The translations under genes and the position numbers were made by a program. Shown here piece after piece: positions 48,032-58,791 of a stretch of 64,000 nt of DNA. The notes beneath the pieces were generated by a model, which worked only from the letters and a program-made list of their open reading frames with translations, was not told the DNA's origin and did not search any database. Numbering within the stretch: the stretch's first letter is position 1; each line of letters begins with the position of its first letter. Source of the DNA: Streptomyces sp. CCM_MD2014 (GTDB lineage: Bacteria > Actinomycetota > Actinomycetes > Streptomycetales > Streptomycetaceae); NCBI RefSeq assembly GCF_000772045.1, contig NZ_CP009754.1, forward strand, positions 3,100,001-3,164,000. The letters run 5' to 3'.

Positions 48032-48097
48032 CCGACTGTCCCTCCCCACCTCGCCCCACCTCGTCTCGACAGCACTGTGAAAGGGCACGAGCCGGCC

Positions 48098-48970
48098 ATG
48101 CGTCATCCTCATCCCCTCCAGCCCCCGTCGCCGGAACGTTCGGCCGAAGTGCGGCGTCGGTTCGCCGAGGAGGCGCGGTCCGAGCGGCCCGACCTGGCCA
48201 CGCTGTGCCTGCTGATGGGCGCGGAGGCGGACGGGGCGCTGGACGAGGCGGGGCTGGACGCCGCGCAGGTGGAGCTGGACCGGCTGGCCGGTGAGCTGCC
48301 GTTCCGGCCGGGTACGCCGCGGGCCTGGGCCGAGGCGCTGCGGGACCTGCTCGGCGAGCGGTACGGGTTCCACGGGGTCGCCGCGGACTACCAGCGGCTG
48401 GAGTCGTCGTTGCTGCACGAGGTGCTGCGGCGGCGGCGCGGGCTGCCGATCCTGCTGTCGGTGGTGTGGCTGGAGGTGGCCCGGCGGGCGGGGGCACCGG
48501 TGTACGGGGTGGCGCTTCCGGGGCACTTCGTGGTCGGGCTCGGGGCGGAGCACGCGGCGGCCGGGGAGCGGGTGCTCGTCGATCCGTTCGACGGAGGGCG
48601 GCTGCTCGACGGGAAGGACGCGGAGGTGCTGGTCGCCGGGGCGACGGGGGCGGAGCTGCGGCCTTCGATGCTGGAACCCGCCGCGCCGTTGGAGGTGGTG
48701 TCCCGCGTGCTGAACAACGTCCGGGCGTGGGCGGCGGGGCGGCCGGAGCAGTCGGCGGTGGGGCTGTGGGCGATCGACCTGGCGCTGCTGTTGCCGGCGC
48801 ATGCGGCCCGGTTGCGGTACGAGCGGGCGCGGTTGCTGGTGCAGCGGGGGGAGTTCCTGGCGGGGGCCGGGGAGCTGGAGGCGTACGCGGAGGTGGTGTC
48901 GGCGGTGGACGAGGCGGTCGCGGAGGAGCTGCGGGGCGAGGCGCGGGCGGCCCGGGCGATGCTGAACTGA
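48098..48970 (+). CDS. SirB1/transglutaminase-like family protein
   Basis: 290 residues. A SirB1-type N-domain (ALRDLLGERYGFHGVAADYQ) is followed by the transglutaminase-like core RRRRGLPILLSVVWLEVARRAG and GVALPGHFVVG (about 120-150), and a C-terminal TPR-like helical region (AARLRYERARLLVQRGEF). The catalytic Cys expected in true transglutaminases is not evident at the helix start, as in other SirB1 proteins. Function unknown. Start chosen at ATG; a GTG seven codons earlier is possible. Follows the GNAT gene by 66 nt. Confidence 0.83.
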   Translation: MRHPHPLQPPSPERSAEVRRRFAEEARSERPDLATLCLLMGAEADGALDEAGLDAAQVELDRLAGELPFRPGTPRAWAEALRDLLGERYGFHGVAADYQRLESSLLHEVLRRRRGLPILLSVVWLEVARRAGAPVYGVALPGHFVVGLGAEHAAAGERVLVDPFDGGRLLDGKDAEVLVAGATGAELRPSMLEPAAPLEVVSRVLNNVRAWAAGRPEQSAVGLWAIDLALLLPAHAARLRYERARLLVQRGEFLAGAGELEAYAEVVSAVDEAVAEELRGEARAARAMLN

Positions 48971-49042
48971 CCGTCGGTGGGGGTGCGGGCGGGGGCGGGG
49001 GCGCTTGCCCGCGCCGACAGTGCGCCGCACGGCCGTCGTACG

Positions 49043-49083
49043 ACGGCGGGGGCGCCCGGCGGATCGCCGGGCGCCCCCGCCGT
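49043..49083. terminator. 19-bp perfect stem-loop terminator
   Basis: Arms 49043-49061 and 49065-49083 around loop GAT, between the convergent SirB1-like and large membrane protein genes. Confidence 0.88.
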
Positions 49084-49092
49084 GGCGTGACG

Positions 49093-51369
49093 TCAGCTCG
49101 GGTTGGTGTCGATGACCGCCACCCGGTCGGTCTTGCTCTTCAGGGCCTGGCGCATGGCGCCGTAGACGTCCTGCGGGGTGACGGGCGTCTTGTCACCGTT
49201 GGCGCGGGTGATGAGCACGCCGTCGAAGGTCTGGCCGTACAGCTCCTTGAGGGCGTTCAGGTCGGGCTTGTCGACCAGCTTGCCGTCGACGGCCGTGACC
49301 CTGAGGAACTTCCACAGCGACTTCTCGGGGCTGAGCGGAATCGAGTGGGCCGGGTCCGTCTGCACGGTCACGCGGGCCGACATCGCCGGCTCGGCGAACT
49401 CCTTCATCATCCGGTCGACCTCGGCCTTGGAGACCGTGGGCTGCTTGGTGGTCGTCGGCACGTTCACCGCGGTGGCGGTGCCGGTCTCCACCTGGGTGCG
49501 GTACGCCGCCTGCACGGCCTCGGTCGACTTGGCGACGTCTATGCCCTTGCCGGCCTTGCCGTACACGGGGACGGCCTTGCCGGACTCGAACTTGATCGTG
49601 CCCTCGGTCACCGAACCGGCCCCGCCGGCGGCGTCCTCCAGGGCGGCGTGCAGTTTCTCCTCGTCGACGGGCATGACCGGTTCGACGACCCGCTTCTGGC
49701 CGAACAGGGAGCCGATCACGGACATCGGGTTGTAGTCGCTCGTCGCCGCGTCGCTGGCCGTGGCCTGGGTGTCGAGCTGGAGCCCCGCCTGGTCGGGCTT
49801 GAGGGAGACGGTGTCGCCGCCCACGGTGAGCTTCAGCGGCTTGGCCGCGCGGGCGCCGAGGGCCTTGTCCAGCTTCTCGACGGCGTCGTCCCGGGTGCCG
49901 CCGCCGATGTCGACGCCGAGCACGGTGGTGCCCTTGGGCACGTCGGAACGGTTCATGAGCAGGCCGGCGCCGTAGGTGACACCGGCGACGACGACCAGGC
50001 CGCCGACGAGCAGCGGGAGCTTCTTGCGCCCCTTCTTCTTGGCGGGCTTGGCGGAGCTCGCCGGGGGCGCGGAGACCGGCTCGGGCAGCTTGGGCGGTGT
50101 GTGCGGGAGCGGTCCGTCCCCGGACGCGGCCCGGAACGGCTCGTTGCGCCCGCCCGGTACGACGGGGATGCCGCTGGTGACGGTGTTGCCGGAGACGTTG
50201 TCCGGGTTGCCCATGCCGGGGGGAGCCGGCCGCTGCGGGGTGAGGATCGCGGTGTCGTCGCTGAGCCCGCCGCCGGGGCCGGGGCGGGTGGCGTCGGGAC
50301 CCACCGGCCTGCCGGGACCGCCCGGACCGCCGGGACCGCCCGGACCGCCGAGGTTCCCGGGGCCGTGCAGGCCGTTCGGGGCGGCCTCTCGCTGCCCGCC
50401 CGGAGCTCCGGGGCGGCCGAGGTCGCCGGCCGGGGGCGGCGTCAGCCGGCTGTCGCCGGTGGCCGGGCCGCTCGTCGGACCGGCGGGGCCCTGGGGGCCG
50501 GTGCCGTACGGGGACTGCCCGTTCAGGCCGTTGTGCTGCCCGCCGGGGGCGCCGGGCCCCTGGTCGGTGCCGCGCTCCCCCGCGAAGTCCGGCAGGTCGT
50601 CGCGGCCCGGTTCGCTCCCGGCGCCGGCGCCCGGCCGGGGACCGTTGCCATTGCCGTTGCCGCCCAGCGGGCCGGCCGCCAGCGCCTCGGTCACGTCGAA
50701 GGAACCGGTGCCGCCACCGTGGCCGGGCGCCACGGGCCCGCCGGTCGCACCGGCGCGGGAGCCGCCGGGTGCGCTCATGGAGCCGACGACACCACCGGGA
50801 CGGCCACTCCCGCCGCCCGGTCGCGCGCCGGCACCGGAAGCACCCGCGCCTCCCGCACCCCGGGTGCCCGGCGCACCCGGAGCCGCGGCGGGCGCCTGCG
50901 AACCGCCCGGCAGACCGGCCCCGTTGGTGGAGCCGCCGCCCTGAGTGCCCTTGCCCTGACCCGACTTGCGGGGCGCGAACCAGTCGCTGGTCGGCTTCTC
51001 CTCGGCGGACTGAGCGGGCTCGGCGGGAGCCTCGGGGGCGCCGCCCGCGGGCGCGGCGGCGCTCGATGCCGGCGCGGGCCGCTCACCCGTCGTGGTGGCC
51101 TCCGCGCCGTCGGCAGCGGCGTCATCGCCGTCCGCGACGGGCTTGCGCACGACGACCGGCGGAATGGGCCGCGACCCGGGGATGTTGATCCGGATCCGGG
51201 TCGTCAGCGTCGTCTCGGTCTTGCGCTCCTCCGGTCGCGTGGCCGAACGGCCCGCGTCCGCACCGGTGTCGGAAGCCGTGGGTGTCCCGTAGGGCGGGGT
51301 ACCCGAGGGGTATGCGGCTCCGCCGCGCCCGTGGGGCCCGGAGGACGAACTGTCAGTTTCACGACTCAA
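49093..51369 (-). CDS. Large membrane-anchored protein with peptidoglycan-binding-type (PG_binding_4) repeats
   Basis: 758 residues. About 450 N-terminal residues are Gly/Pro-rich and disordered, cytosolic. A KKKGRKK stop-transfer boundary and one membrane helix (LPLLVGGLVVVAGVTYGAGL, about 460) follow. The extracytoplasmic part has two related domains starting VDIGGGTRDDAVEKLDKALG, with TVSLKPDQAGLQLD and GKGIDVAKS, resembling the PG_binding_4 domain that accompanies VanW. Probably a cell-wall-associated anchored protein. TTG start, with GGGAG eight bases upstream and no in-frame ATG or GTG nearby. Confidence 0.85.
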   Translation of the reverse strand: MSRETDSSSSGPHGRGGAAYPSGTPPYGTPTASDTGADAGRSATRPEERKTETTLTTRIRINIPGSRPIPPVVVRKPVADGDDAAADGAEATTTGERPAPASSAAAPAGGAPEAPAEPAQSAEEKPTSDWFAPRKSGQGKGTQGGGSTNGAGLPGGSQAPAAAPGAPGTRGAGGAGASGAGARPGGGSGRPGGVVGSMSAPGGSRAGATGGPVAPGHGGGTGSFDVTEALAAGPLGGNGNGNGPRPGAGAGSEPGRDDLPDFAGERGTDQGPGAPGGQHNGLNGQSPYGTGPQGPAGPTSGPATGDSRLTPPPAGDLGRPGAPGGQREAAPNGLHGPGNLGGPGGPGGPGGPGRPVGPDATRPGPGGGLSDDTAILTPQRPAPPGMGNPDNVSGNTVTSGIPVVPGGRNEPFRAASGDGPLPHTPPKLPEPVSAPPASSAKPAKKKGRKKLPLLVGGLVVVAGVTYGAGLLMNRSDVPKGTTVLGVDIGGGTRDDAVEKLDKALGARAAKPLKLTVGGDTVSLKPDQAGLQLDTQATASDAATSDYNPMSVIGSLFGQKRVVEPVMPVDEEKLHAALEDAAGGAGSVTEGTIKFESGKAVPVYGKAGKGIDVAKSTEAVQAAYRTQVETGTATAVNVPTTTKQPTVSKAEVDRMMKEFAEPAMSARVTVQTDPAHSIPLSPEKSLWKFLRVTAVDGKLVDKPDLNALKELYGQTFDGVLITRANGDKTPVTPQDVYGAMRQALKSKTDRVAVIDTNPS

Positions 51370-51524
51370 GGCAGGTTCTCCCGATTGGCTCCGCCGCCCG
51401 TCACACCATCAGCGGGCGGCTCGGCGGCGCGCACCACCATACTGGCCACTTCTCACGCGTATCCCGGGACCGCCGGGGAAACCCACACGGGACTCGCACG
51501 CCCGCGGCACGGCGAAGCGGTACG

Positions 51525-51947
51525 TCACTTGCGAAGTCGGGCGGAGTCGCCGTCCGGTTGCCGTACCGGCGCGAGGGTGGCGCAGATCACAGCGACGGCG
51601 ATCCCGCCGAGCAGGAAGAAGTAGGACCCGATGCCGGCGGCGAAGAGGAAGTCGCCCTCCGGCCGGCTGGTGGTGAGCAGCACCGCGGCGAGGGCCCAGC
51701 CGAGAGCGGGTGCGACGGCCCCGCCCCGGCGCCCCACGGCACGGCCCGCCCCGAGGCACAGTCCCGCCTCGGCGGCCAGGGCGAGCAGCAGCCCGCCCGG
51801 GAACCAGGCCGGCTGCAGCAGCGCGCCCGCGGCACCGATGACGGCACCGAGCACGAAGAGCCCCACGTACAGGAGGGCCCGGCCGGGCGAGGGCGGGCGC
51901 AGCGGCTGGGCGAGTGCGGAGCCCGCGGGCTCGTCGCGGCCGCTCAC
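51525..51947 (-). CDS. Small four-helix membrane protein
   Basis: 140 residues with four hydrophobic helices ([51 protein letters not shown] and [20 protein letters not shown]) and short charged loops. The GTG start overlaps the mshB stop codon (GTGA), so it is translationally coupled to mshB. It matches a Streptomyces family of unknown function (DUF6113-like, from memory). A role tied to mycothiol is only positional inference. Confidence 0.78.
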   Translation of the reverse strand: MSGRDEPAGSALAQPLRPPSPGRALLYVGLFVLGAVIGAAGALLQPAWFPGGLLLALAAEAGLCLGAGRAVGRRGGAVAPALGWALAAVLLTTSRPEGDFLFAAGIGSYFFLLGGIAVAVICATLAPVRQPDGDSARLRK

Positions 51948-52831
51948 GGGGCCACCCCGCTCTCGGAGGTCGCGGTGATCCCGGCGAACAGGTCGCTCTC
52001 GCGTCCGTCGCCGGCGCCCCGTTCACCGCGCACCAGTTCGTAGTACTCGGTGGTGAGAAGGGGCTGGGCCAGGTCGTTGGAGAGGACGAAGTACGGTTCG
52101 GCGACCGTGATCTGGGTGGCGTGCGCGCGCATCGCGGCGGCCTTGGCGGCGGCGTACACGGTGCCGTCGCCATGGATCTCCGTGGTGACCAGGGCGTCGT
52201 CGACGACGCCCGGTACGTCCTCGATCTCGGCCGCCTTGTCGAACGGCAGTCCGGGCAGCTCGTCCCGGAGCCGGGCGAAGGCGTCCTCGAGGTGGGAGCG
52301 CGGCACGCGGTTCCAGTAGACCTTGGCGACGGGGCACCCGGCCCCGGCCGCCAGTTCCACCGCGCGCATGGCGATGCGGTGGGCCTGGATGTGGTCGGGG
52401 TGGCCGTAGCCGCCGTTCGGGTCGTAGGTGACGAGCACCTGGGGGCGCACCTCGCGGATGACGTCCACGAGCAGGGCGGCGGCCGCGTCGACGTCGGCCT
52501 GCCACAGGCAGCCGGGGTCGTCGTTGTCGGACAGGCCCATCATCCCGGAGTCGGCGAACCGCCCCGGCCCGCCGAGCAGGCGGAAGTCGTCGACGCCGAG
52601 CGCGCGCATCGCGTCCGCCAGCTCACCCCTGCGGTGCCCGCCCAGGGCGGCGCCGGACAGATGGGCGAGCTCGGGCGGAATGACCTCGCCCCGCTCACCG
52701 AGGGTGCAGGTCACCAGCGTCACGTGCGCGCCCTCGGCCGCGTACCGGGCCATGGTGACGCCGTTGTTGATCGACTCGTCGTCCGGGTGCGCGTGCACCA
52801 GCAGCAGACGCCGGCCGGGGAGATCCGTCAT
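51944..52831 (-). CDS. mshB: N-acetyl-1-D-myo-inositol-2-amino-2-deoxy-alpha-D-glucopyranoside deacetylase
   Basis: 295-residue zinc deacetylase of the PIG-L/LmbE type. Zinc and catalytic residues: HAHPDDES (His about 13, Asp about 15-16) and GHPDHIQAH (His about 147). The [13 protein letters not shown] and [13 protein letters not shown] segments are typical of MshB. Removes the acetyl group from GlcNAc-inositol in mycothiol biosynthesis, the main thiol buffer of actinobacteria. ATG start. Followed by a coupled small membrane protein. Confidence 0.94.
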   Translation of the reverse strand: MTDLPGRRLLLVHAHPDDESINNGVTMARYAAEGAHVTLVTCTLGERGEVIPPELAHLSGAALGGHRRGELADAMRALGVDDFRLLGGPGRFADSGMMGLSDNDDPGCLWQADVDAAAALLVDVIREVRPQVLVTYDPNGGYGHPDHIQAHRIAMRAVELAAGAGCPVAKVYWNRVPRSHLEDAFARLRDELPGLPFDKAAEIEDVPGVVDDALVTTEIHGDGTVYAAAKAAAMRAHATQITVAEPYFVLSNDLAQPLLTTEYYELVRGERGAGDGRESDLFAGITATSESGVAP

Positions 52832-52981
52832 GCCCCCACCCTATGAGGCCCGGATCCCGTCCTCACGCCCGCACGGGCCGTACGGAACCGTCCAGGCCTT
52901 GTCCGGTGCCGGTCGGCACCGTCGTCGGCGTCGTCCCGGGTGGGGCACGCCGTGCGACGCGGGGGCGAGGAGGGGTGCGCC

Positions 52982-53212
52982 ATGTCGGTGGACGCCGGGA
53001 CGGGCCAGGTCGACGAGCCGGGCCGGGAGGTGGACCGGGACGACGACTGGGCCCCGGCCGTGATCACCACGGCGGGCCGGCGGCTCCGGCTGCGCCGGGA
53101 GGCGGCGGGGATGCGGGCTCCCGGCCTCGCGGCGGCGATCGGGTACGGGAAGGACCTCGCGCCGGCGCCCGAGGCCCGGGTCCGCTTCGTGGCCGGCACG
53201 GTCAGAAGTTGA
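52982..53212 (+). CDS. Short protein resembling a truncated XRE-type regulator N-terminus
   Basis: 76 residues. After an acidic start, TTAGRRLRLRREAAGMRAPGLAAAIGYGKDL recalls the first helices of XRE regulators with DUF5753 partners, but the HTH is incomplete and the DUF5753 domain is missing. The ATG has GGAGGGG upstream. It ends overlapping the 3-prime end of a convergent small gene by 11 nt. May be a decayed remnant or a genuine small protein. Confidence 0.45.
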   Translation: MSVDAGTGQVDEPGREVDRDDDWAPAVITTAGRRLRLRREAAGMRAPGLAAAIGYGKDLAPAPEARVRFVAGTVRS

Positions 53213-53396
53213 TGCTTCCGATCATCCCCGCGATGTTGGTCGTCAGCTCGCTGATCGTGGGTGCGATCGTCGAGGAGGCCAGATAGAAGCCGAGAAGCAT
53301 GCACACCACCGCATGCCCCGCCTTCAAGCCTGACTTCTTGACGAGCAGGAAGACGATGATCGCCAGCAGCACAACCGCCGAAATCGAGAGTGCCAC
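53202..53396 (-). CDS. Small two-helix membrane protein
   Basis: 64 residues: helix 1 SISAVVLLAIIVFLLVKK and helix 2 HAVVCMLLGFYLASS, separated by SGLKAG, with a C-terminal Thr/Ile-rich tail ending GSINF. GTG start with a strong GGAGGTGA site. This small membrane protein is widely conserved in Streptomyces (from memory) and often lies near plasmid-transfer-like genes, but none are here. Function unknown. Confidence 0.78.
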   Translation of the reverse strand: MALSISAVVLLAIIVFLLVKKSGLKAGHAVVCMLLGFYLASSTIAPTISELTTNIAGMIGSINF

Positions 53397-53582
53397 GGCG
53401 GCTCACCTCCAATGGGCCCAGGGTCACGGGGGGTCGGTCGCAGTCGGAGCTCGGGGCAGATAAATCCACGCAGCGGGCACCTGGTTGATACCCACTATGT
53501 GCTAGTGATCATAACTATCCGTACGCGCGCATCTCTCGGCGCACGGCCGCACAAGGGGGCGCATGGCCAATATGGTCAAGGC

Positions 53583-55706
53583 ATGACGACCGAGTCCGAC
53601 TCCTTCCCCAAACGGCACGCCCGCACCCAGCGGTTCACGCTCGGCGCGCCGCGTTCGTTCACCGTGGCACCCGATGGCTCACGGGTCACCTTCCTGCGCT
53701 CCGGCACCGGTACGGACCGGGCCAACGCCCTGTGGATCCTCGACGTCGAGAAGGGCGGGGAGCGCGTCGCCGCCGACCCGCGCGCCCTGCTCGGCGGCGC
53801 CCGGGAGCGTCTGTCGCCCGAGGAACGGGCCCGGCGTGAGCGCAGCCGCGAGGGCGGCGCCGGGATCGTCGGCTATGCCACCGACGCGGCGGTCGAGCTG
53901 GCCTCCTTCGCGCTGTCGGGGCGGCTTTTCGCGGCCGAGCTGCGGGTCGGCACCGCACGCGAACTGCCCGTCCCCGGGCCGGTGATCGACCCCCGCCCCT
54001 CCCCCGACGGCCGGCACGTCGCCTACGTCGCCGGGGGCGCCCTGCGCGTCGTGGGCGCCGAGGGGGACGGCGACAGGGCGCTGGCCGAGGCGGACGGCGA
54101 GGGCGTCACGTACGGGCTCGCCGAGTTCATCGCGGCCGAGGAGATGTCCCGCAGCCGGGGCTTCTGGTGGAGCCCGGAGTCGGACCGGCTGCTGGTGGCA
54201 CGCGTGGACGACACGCCGGTGCAACGCTGGTGGATCTCCGACCCGGCCCACCCCGAACGTGATCCACACCACGTGCGGTATCCGGCGGCGGGCACCCCGA
54301 ACGCGGACGTACGGCTGTTCGTCGTCGGTCTCGACGGGGGGCGCACGGAGGTTCTCTGGGACCGGGCCCGGTATCCGTATCTGGCGCGAGTGCACTGGTC
54401 AGCGGCTGGCGCACCGCTGCTTCTCGTACAGGCGCGCGACCAGCGCAGCCAGCTCTACCTGGCGGTGGACACCGAGTCCGGCACGACGCGGATGGTGCAC
54501 GCCGACGAAGATCCAACTTGGCTGGAACTCTTCCCCGGCGTGCCCTGCTGGAGCCCCTCGGGGCAGCTGGTGCGGATCGCCGACGAGGGCGGGGCGCGGG
54601 TGCTGGCCGTCGGTGAACGTCCGCTCACCGGCGCCCAGTTGCATCTGCGGGCGGTGCTGGACGTCGGCGCCGACGACGTGCTGGTCTCCGCCTCGGCGGG
54701 CGAGGAGGCGGCCGAGGCGGAGATCGGCGAGGTGCACGTGTACCGGGTGAACGAACTCGGTGTGGAGCGCCTGTCGCAGGAGCCCGGCGTGCACTCGGCG
54801 GTACGCGCGGGGGGCGTGACCGTCCTCGTGTCCGCCACCCTCGACCGGCCCGGGGCACGGGTCCAGGTGCTGCGGGACGGGAAGCCGGCGGCGACCGTCG
54901 CCTCCTATGCGGAAGACCCCGGTTTGTCCCCGCGCGTGACCCTCACCCATGGGGGCGCACGGCGTGTCCCGTGCGCCGTGCTTATGCCAACGGACTACCA
55001 CGGTGACACCCCCCTCCCCGTCCTCCTCGACCCCTACGGTGGTCCGCACGGCCAGCGCGTCGTCGCCGCGCACAACGCCCACCTCACCTCCCAGTGGTTC
55101 GCCGACCAGGGGTTCGCGGTGGTCGTCGCCGACGGGCGGGGCACTCCGGGGCGCTCGCCCGCCTGGGAGAAGGCCGTCAGGGACGACGTGGCCGCCGTCG
55201 TGCTCCAGGACCAGGTGGACGCCCTCCAGGCCCTCGCCGCCGACTTTCCGCTGGACCTGGACCGCGTCGCCATCCGGGGGTGGTCCTTCGGCGGCTATCT
55301 GGCCGCGCTCGCGGCGCTGCGACGGCCGGACGTCTTCCACGCCGCCGTGGTGGGCGCCCCGGTCACCGACCTCAGGCTCTACGACACCCACTACGAGGAG
55401 CGCTACCTCGGCGACCCCCGCGAGCAGCCGGACGTCTACCGCCGCAACTCGGTGATCGACGACGCCGGACTGGTCGACGCCGCCGAGCCGCACCGGCCCA
55501 TGATGGTCATCCACGGGCTGGCGGACGACAACGTGGTGGTCGCCCACTCGCTGCGCCTGTCCTCGGCGCTGCTGGCCGCCGGGCGGCCGCACGAGGTGCT
55601 GCCGCTGTCCGGTGTCACGCACATGACCCCGCAGGAGTCCGTCGCCGAGAACCTGCTGCTGCTCCAGGTGGACTTCCTCAAGCGGTCGTTGCCCGGACCG
55701 GCGTAG
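53583..55706 (+). CDS. S9 family dipeptidyl-peptidase IV-type serine peptidase
   Basis: 707 residues. N-terminal beta-propeller (about 1-440) carries EFIAAEEMSRSRGFWWSP, the paired glutamates that bind the substrate N-terminus in DPP-IV. The C-terminal hydrolase has RGWSFGGY (Ser about 567), DDNV (Asp about 643) and GVTHMTPQE (His about 676). Releases X-Pro-type dipeptides; no signal peptide is visible so it is cytosolic. Start at ATG with only a weak AAGG site. Convergent with the peptide ABC transporter operon, consistent with peptide use. Confidence 0.93.
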   Translation: MTTESDSFPKRHARTQRFTLGAPRSFTVAPDGSRVTFLRSGTGTDRANALWILDVEKGGERVAADPRALLGGARERLSPEERARRERSREGGAGIVGYATDAAVELASFALSGRLFAAELRVGTARELPVPGPVIDPRPSPDGRHVAYVAGGALRVVGAEGDGDRALAEADGEGVTYGLAEFIAAEEMSRSRGFWWSPESDRLLVARVDDTPVQRWWISDPAHPERDPHHVRYPAAGTPNADVRLFVVGLDGGRTEVLWDRARYPYLARVHWSAAGAPLLLVQARDQRSQLYLAVDTESGTTRMVHADEDPTWLELFPGVPCWSPSGQLVRIADEGGARVLAVGERPLTGAQLHLRAVLDVGADDVLVSASAGEEAAEAEIGEVHVYRVNELGVERLSQEPGVHSAVRAGGVTVLVSATLDRPGARVQVLRDGKPAATVASYAEDPGLSPRVTLTHGGARRVPCAVLMPTDYHGDTPLPVLLDPYGGPHGQRVVAAHNAHLTSQWFADQGFAVVVADGRGTPGRSPAWEKAVRDDVAAVVLQDQVDALQALAADFPLDLDRVAIRGWSFGGYLAALAALRRPDVFHAAVVGAPVTDLRLYDTHYEERYLGDPREQPDVYRRNSVIDDAGLVDAAEPHRPMMVIHGLADDNVVVAHSLRLSSALLAAGRPHEVLPLSGVTHMTPQESVAENLLLLQVDFLKRSLPGPA

Positions 55707-55707
55707 G

Positions 55708-56818
55708 TCACGCGTCCTCGGCGTCCTCCCGGTGCGAACCGCCCGGGCCGCGGCCTCCGGGCGGCCCGGGCGGCCCGGCCGTTCCGGTCTCCTCCGGCGG
55801 CACCACCCGCTTCTCCTCCGCGAAGTGGCACGCCGAGTCGTGGGCCGCGGGTCCGGAGACGCCCCGGAACTCGGCGGGCACCGCGAGCGCCGGCACCTCC
55901 AGCGCGCACCGCTCCCGCGCCTTCCAGCAGCGGGTGCGGAAGCGGCAGCCGGAGGGGATGTTGGTCGGGGACGGCACGTCGCCGGACAGGATGATCCGCT
56001 CCCGGTGTTCCCGGGCCTCCGGGTCGGGCACCGGCACGGCGGACAGCAGCGCCTGGGTGTAGGGGTGGGTCGGGTGGTCGTAGATCTCCGCGTCCCGGCC
56101 CGTCTCCACGATGCGGCCCAGGTACATCACGCCGACCCGGTCGGAGATGTGCCGGACGATCGACAGGTCGTGGGCGATGAAGATGTAGGACAGGTCGAAC
56201 TCGTCCTGGAGGCGGCCCATCAGGTTGATCACCTGGGCCTGCACGGACACGTCGAGGGCCGAGACCGGCTCGTCGGCGACGATGATCTCCGGCCGCAGCG
56301 CCAGGCCGCGGGCGATGCCGATGCGCTGGCGCTGGCCGCCGGAGAACTGGTGGGGATAGCGGTTGATGTACTCCGGGTTCAGGCCGACCACGTCCAGCAG
56401 GTCCCGGACCCGCTTCCGCCGGTCGCCCTTGGGCGCCACCTCGGGGTGGATGTCGTACGCCTCGCCGATGATGTCGCCCACCGTCATGCGGGGGTTGAGG
56501 GAGGTGTACGGGTCCTGGAAGACCATCTGGATGTTCCGGCGTACGGACTTCAGGGCCTTGCCGGACAGGCGGGTGATGTCCTCGCCCTTGTAGCGGATCT
56601 CGCCGGCCGTCGGCCGTTCCAGGTTGACCAGCATCTTGGCGACCGTGGACTTGCCGCAGCCGGACTCGCCGACGATGCCGAGGGTCTCGCCGCGGGCCAG
56701 CTCGAAGTCCACGCCGTCGACGGCCTTGACCGCGCCGACCTGCTTCTTGAAGAGGATGCCGGAGGTCAGCGGGTAGTGCTTGACCAGGCCGCGGACTTCG
56801 AGGATCGGCTCGGTGGTC

Positions 56819-56826
<8 letters not shown>
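55708..56826 (-). CDS. Oligopeptide ABC transporter ATP-binding protein (OppF type)
   Basis: 372 residues. Walker [10 protein letters not shown] (about 53), signature [18 protein letters not shown], Walker B IIVADEP and the C-terminal oligopeptide-transporter ATPase extension with a Cys-rich element ([15 protein letters not shown]) that holds an iron-sulfur or metal site in this family. Pairs with the upstream OppD-type ATPase. The ATG overlaps the upstream stop codon by 8 nt. Last gene of a five-gene operon. Confidence 0.95.
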
Positions 56827-57802
<976 letters not shown>

Positions 57803-57810
57803 GCGGTCGC

Positions 57811-58791
57811 TCACCTCAGCTTCGGGTCGAGGGCGTCGCGCACCGCGTCGCCGAGCATGATGAACGCGAGGACGGTGATGGCGAGGGCTCCGGAGGGCCA
57901 GAGCAGGGCGTGCGGGGCGTTGCGCACGTAGGGGGCGGCGGAGGAGATGTCGATGCCCCAGGAGACGCTGGGCGGCTTGAGGCCGACGCCGAGGAAGGAC
58001 AGGGTCGCCTCCAGGGAGATGTAGGTGCCGAGCGCGATGGTCGCGACGACGATGACGGGGGCGACGGCGTTGGGCGCGATGTGGCGCAGCAGGAGGCGGG
58101 AGTTGGAGGCGCCCAGCGCCCGGGCCGCCTGGACGTAGTCGTTCTGCTTGGCGGTGATGACGGAGCCGCGGGCGATGCGGGAGATCTGCGGCCAGCCGAG
58201 CAGCACGATGAAGCCGATGACGGGCCAGACGGTGTTGCTGGTGATGACGGAGAGCAGCACGAGACCGCCGAGGACGACCGGGATCGCGAAGAAGATGTCG
58301 GTGATGCGGGACAGGACGGCGTCCCCGGCGCCGCCGAAGAATCCGGCGAGGCCGCCGAGGACGCTGCCGAGGACGGCGACGCCGAGGGTGGCGAGGATGC
58401 CGACCGCCACCGAGGTGCGGGCGCCGTAGACGGTGCGGGTGTAGACGTCGCAGCCCTGGCCGTTGAAGCCGAACGGGTGGCCGGGCTGGGAGCCCTCCTG
58501 GGCCTTGGCCAGGTCGCACTTGAGCGGGCTGCCGGAGGCGATCAGGGACGGCCACAGGGAGATGACGATCAGGAAGAGGATCACCAGGGCCGAGATGATG
58601 AAGACGGGGTTGCGGCGCAGGTCGTGCCAGGCGTCGGACCACAGGCTCCGCGGCTTCTCGCGCGGGTCGGCGCCGTCGGGGCCCGGCGGCTGCTCCAGCG
58701 TGACCGCCTCGCTGGCGCCGAGGTCCATCGTGCCGCCCATGCCGGTGCCGGCGACGGCGCGTTCGGGCTCGTAGGGTTCCTGATCAGGCAT
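57811..58791 (-). CDS. Oligopeptide ABC transporter permease (OppC type)
   Basis: 326 residues. A Pro/Glu-rich N-terminus, one helix, then a periplasmic-type loop and five helices with the EAA loop ARALGASNSRLLLRHIAPN (about 220-238). The ATG overlaps the preceding permease stop by 8 nt. Forms a heterodimeric membrane channel with the OppB-type subunit. Confidence 0.95.
   Translation of the reverse strand: MPDQEPYEPERAVAGTGMGGTMDLGASEAVTLEQPPGPDGADPREKPRSLWSDAWHDLRRNPVFIISALVILFLIVISLWPSLIASGSPLKCDLAKAQEGSQPGHPFGFNGQGCDVYTRTVYGARTSVAVGILATLGVAVLGSVLGGLAGFFGGAGDAVLSRITDIFFAIPVVLGGLVLLSVITSNTVWPVIGFIVLLGWPQISRIARGSVITAKQNDYVQAARALGASNSRLLLRHIAPNAVAPVIVVATIALGTYISLEATLSFLGVGLKPPSVSWGIDISSAAPYVRNAPHALLWPSGALAITVLAFIMLGDAVRDALDPKLR

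Noticed and set aside
48466..51624. 1052-codon plus-strand open frame opposite the large membrane protein
   Set aside because: Antisense to a gene with signal anchor and repeat domains; sequence is Gly/Arg-rich without domains.
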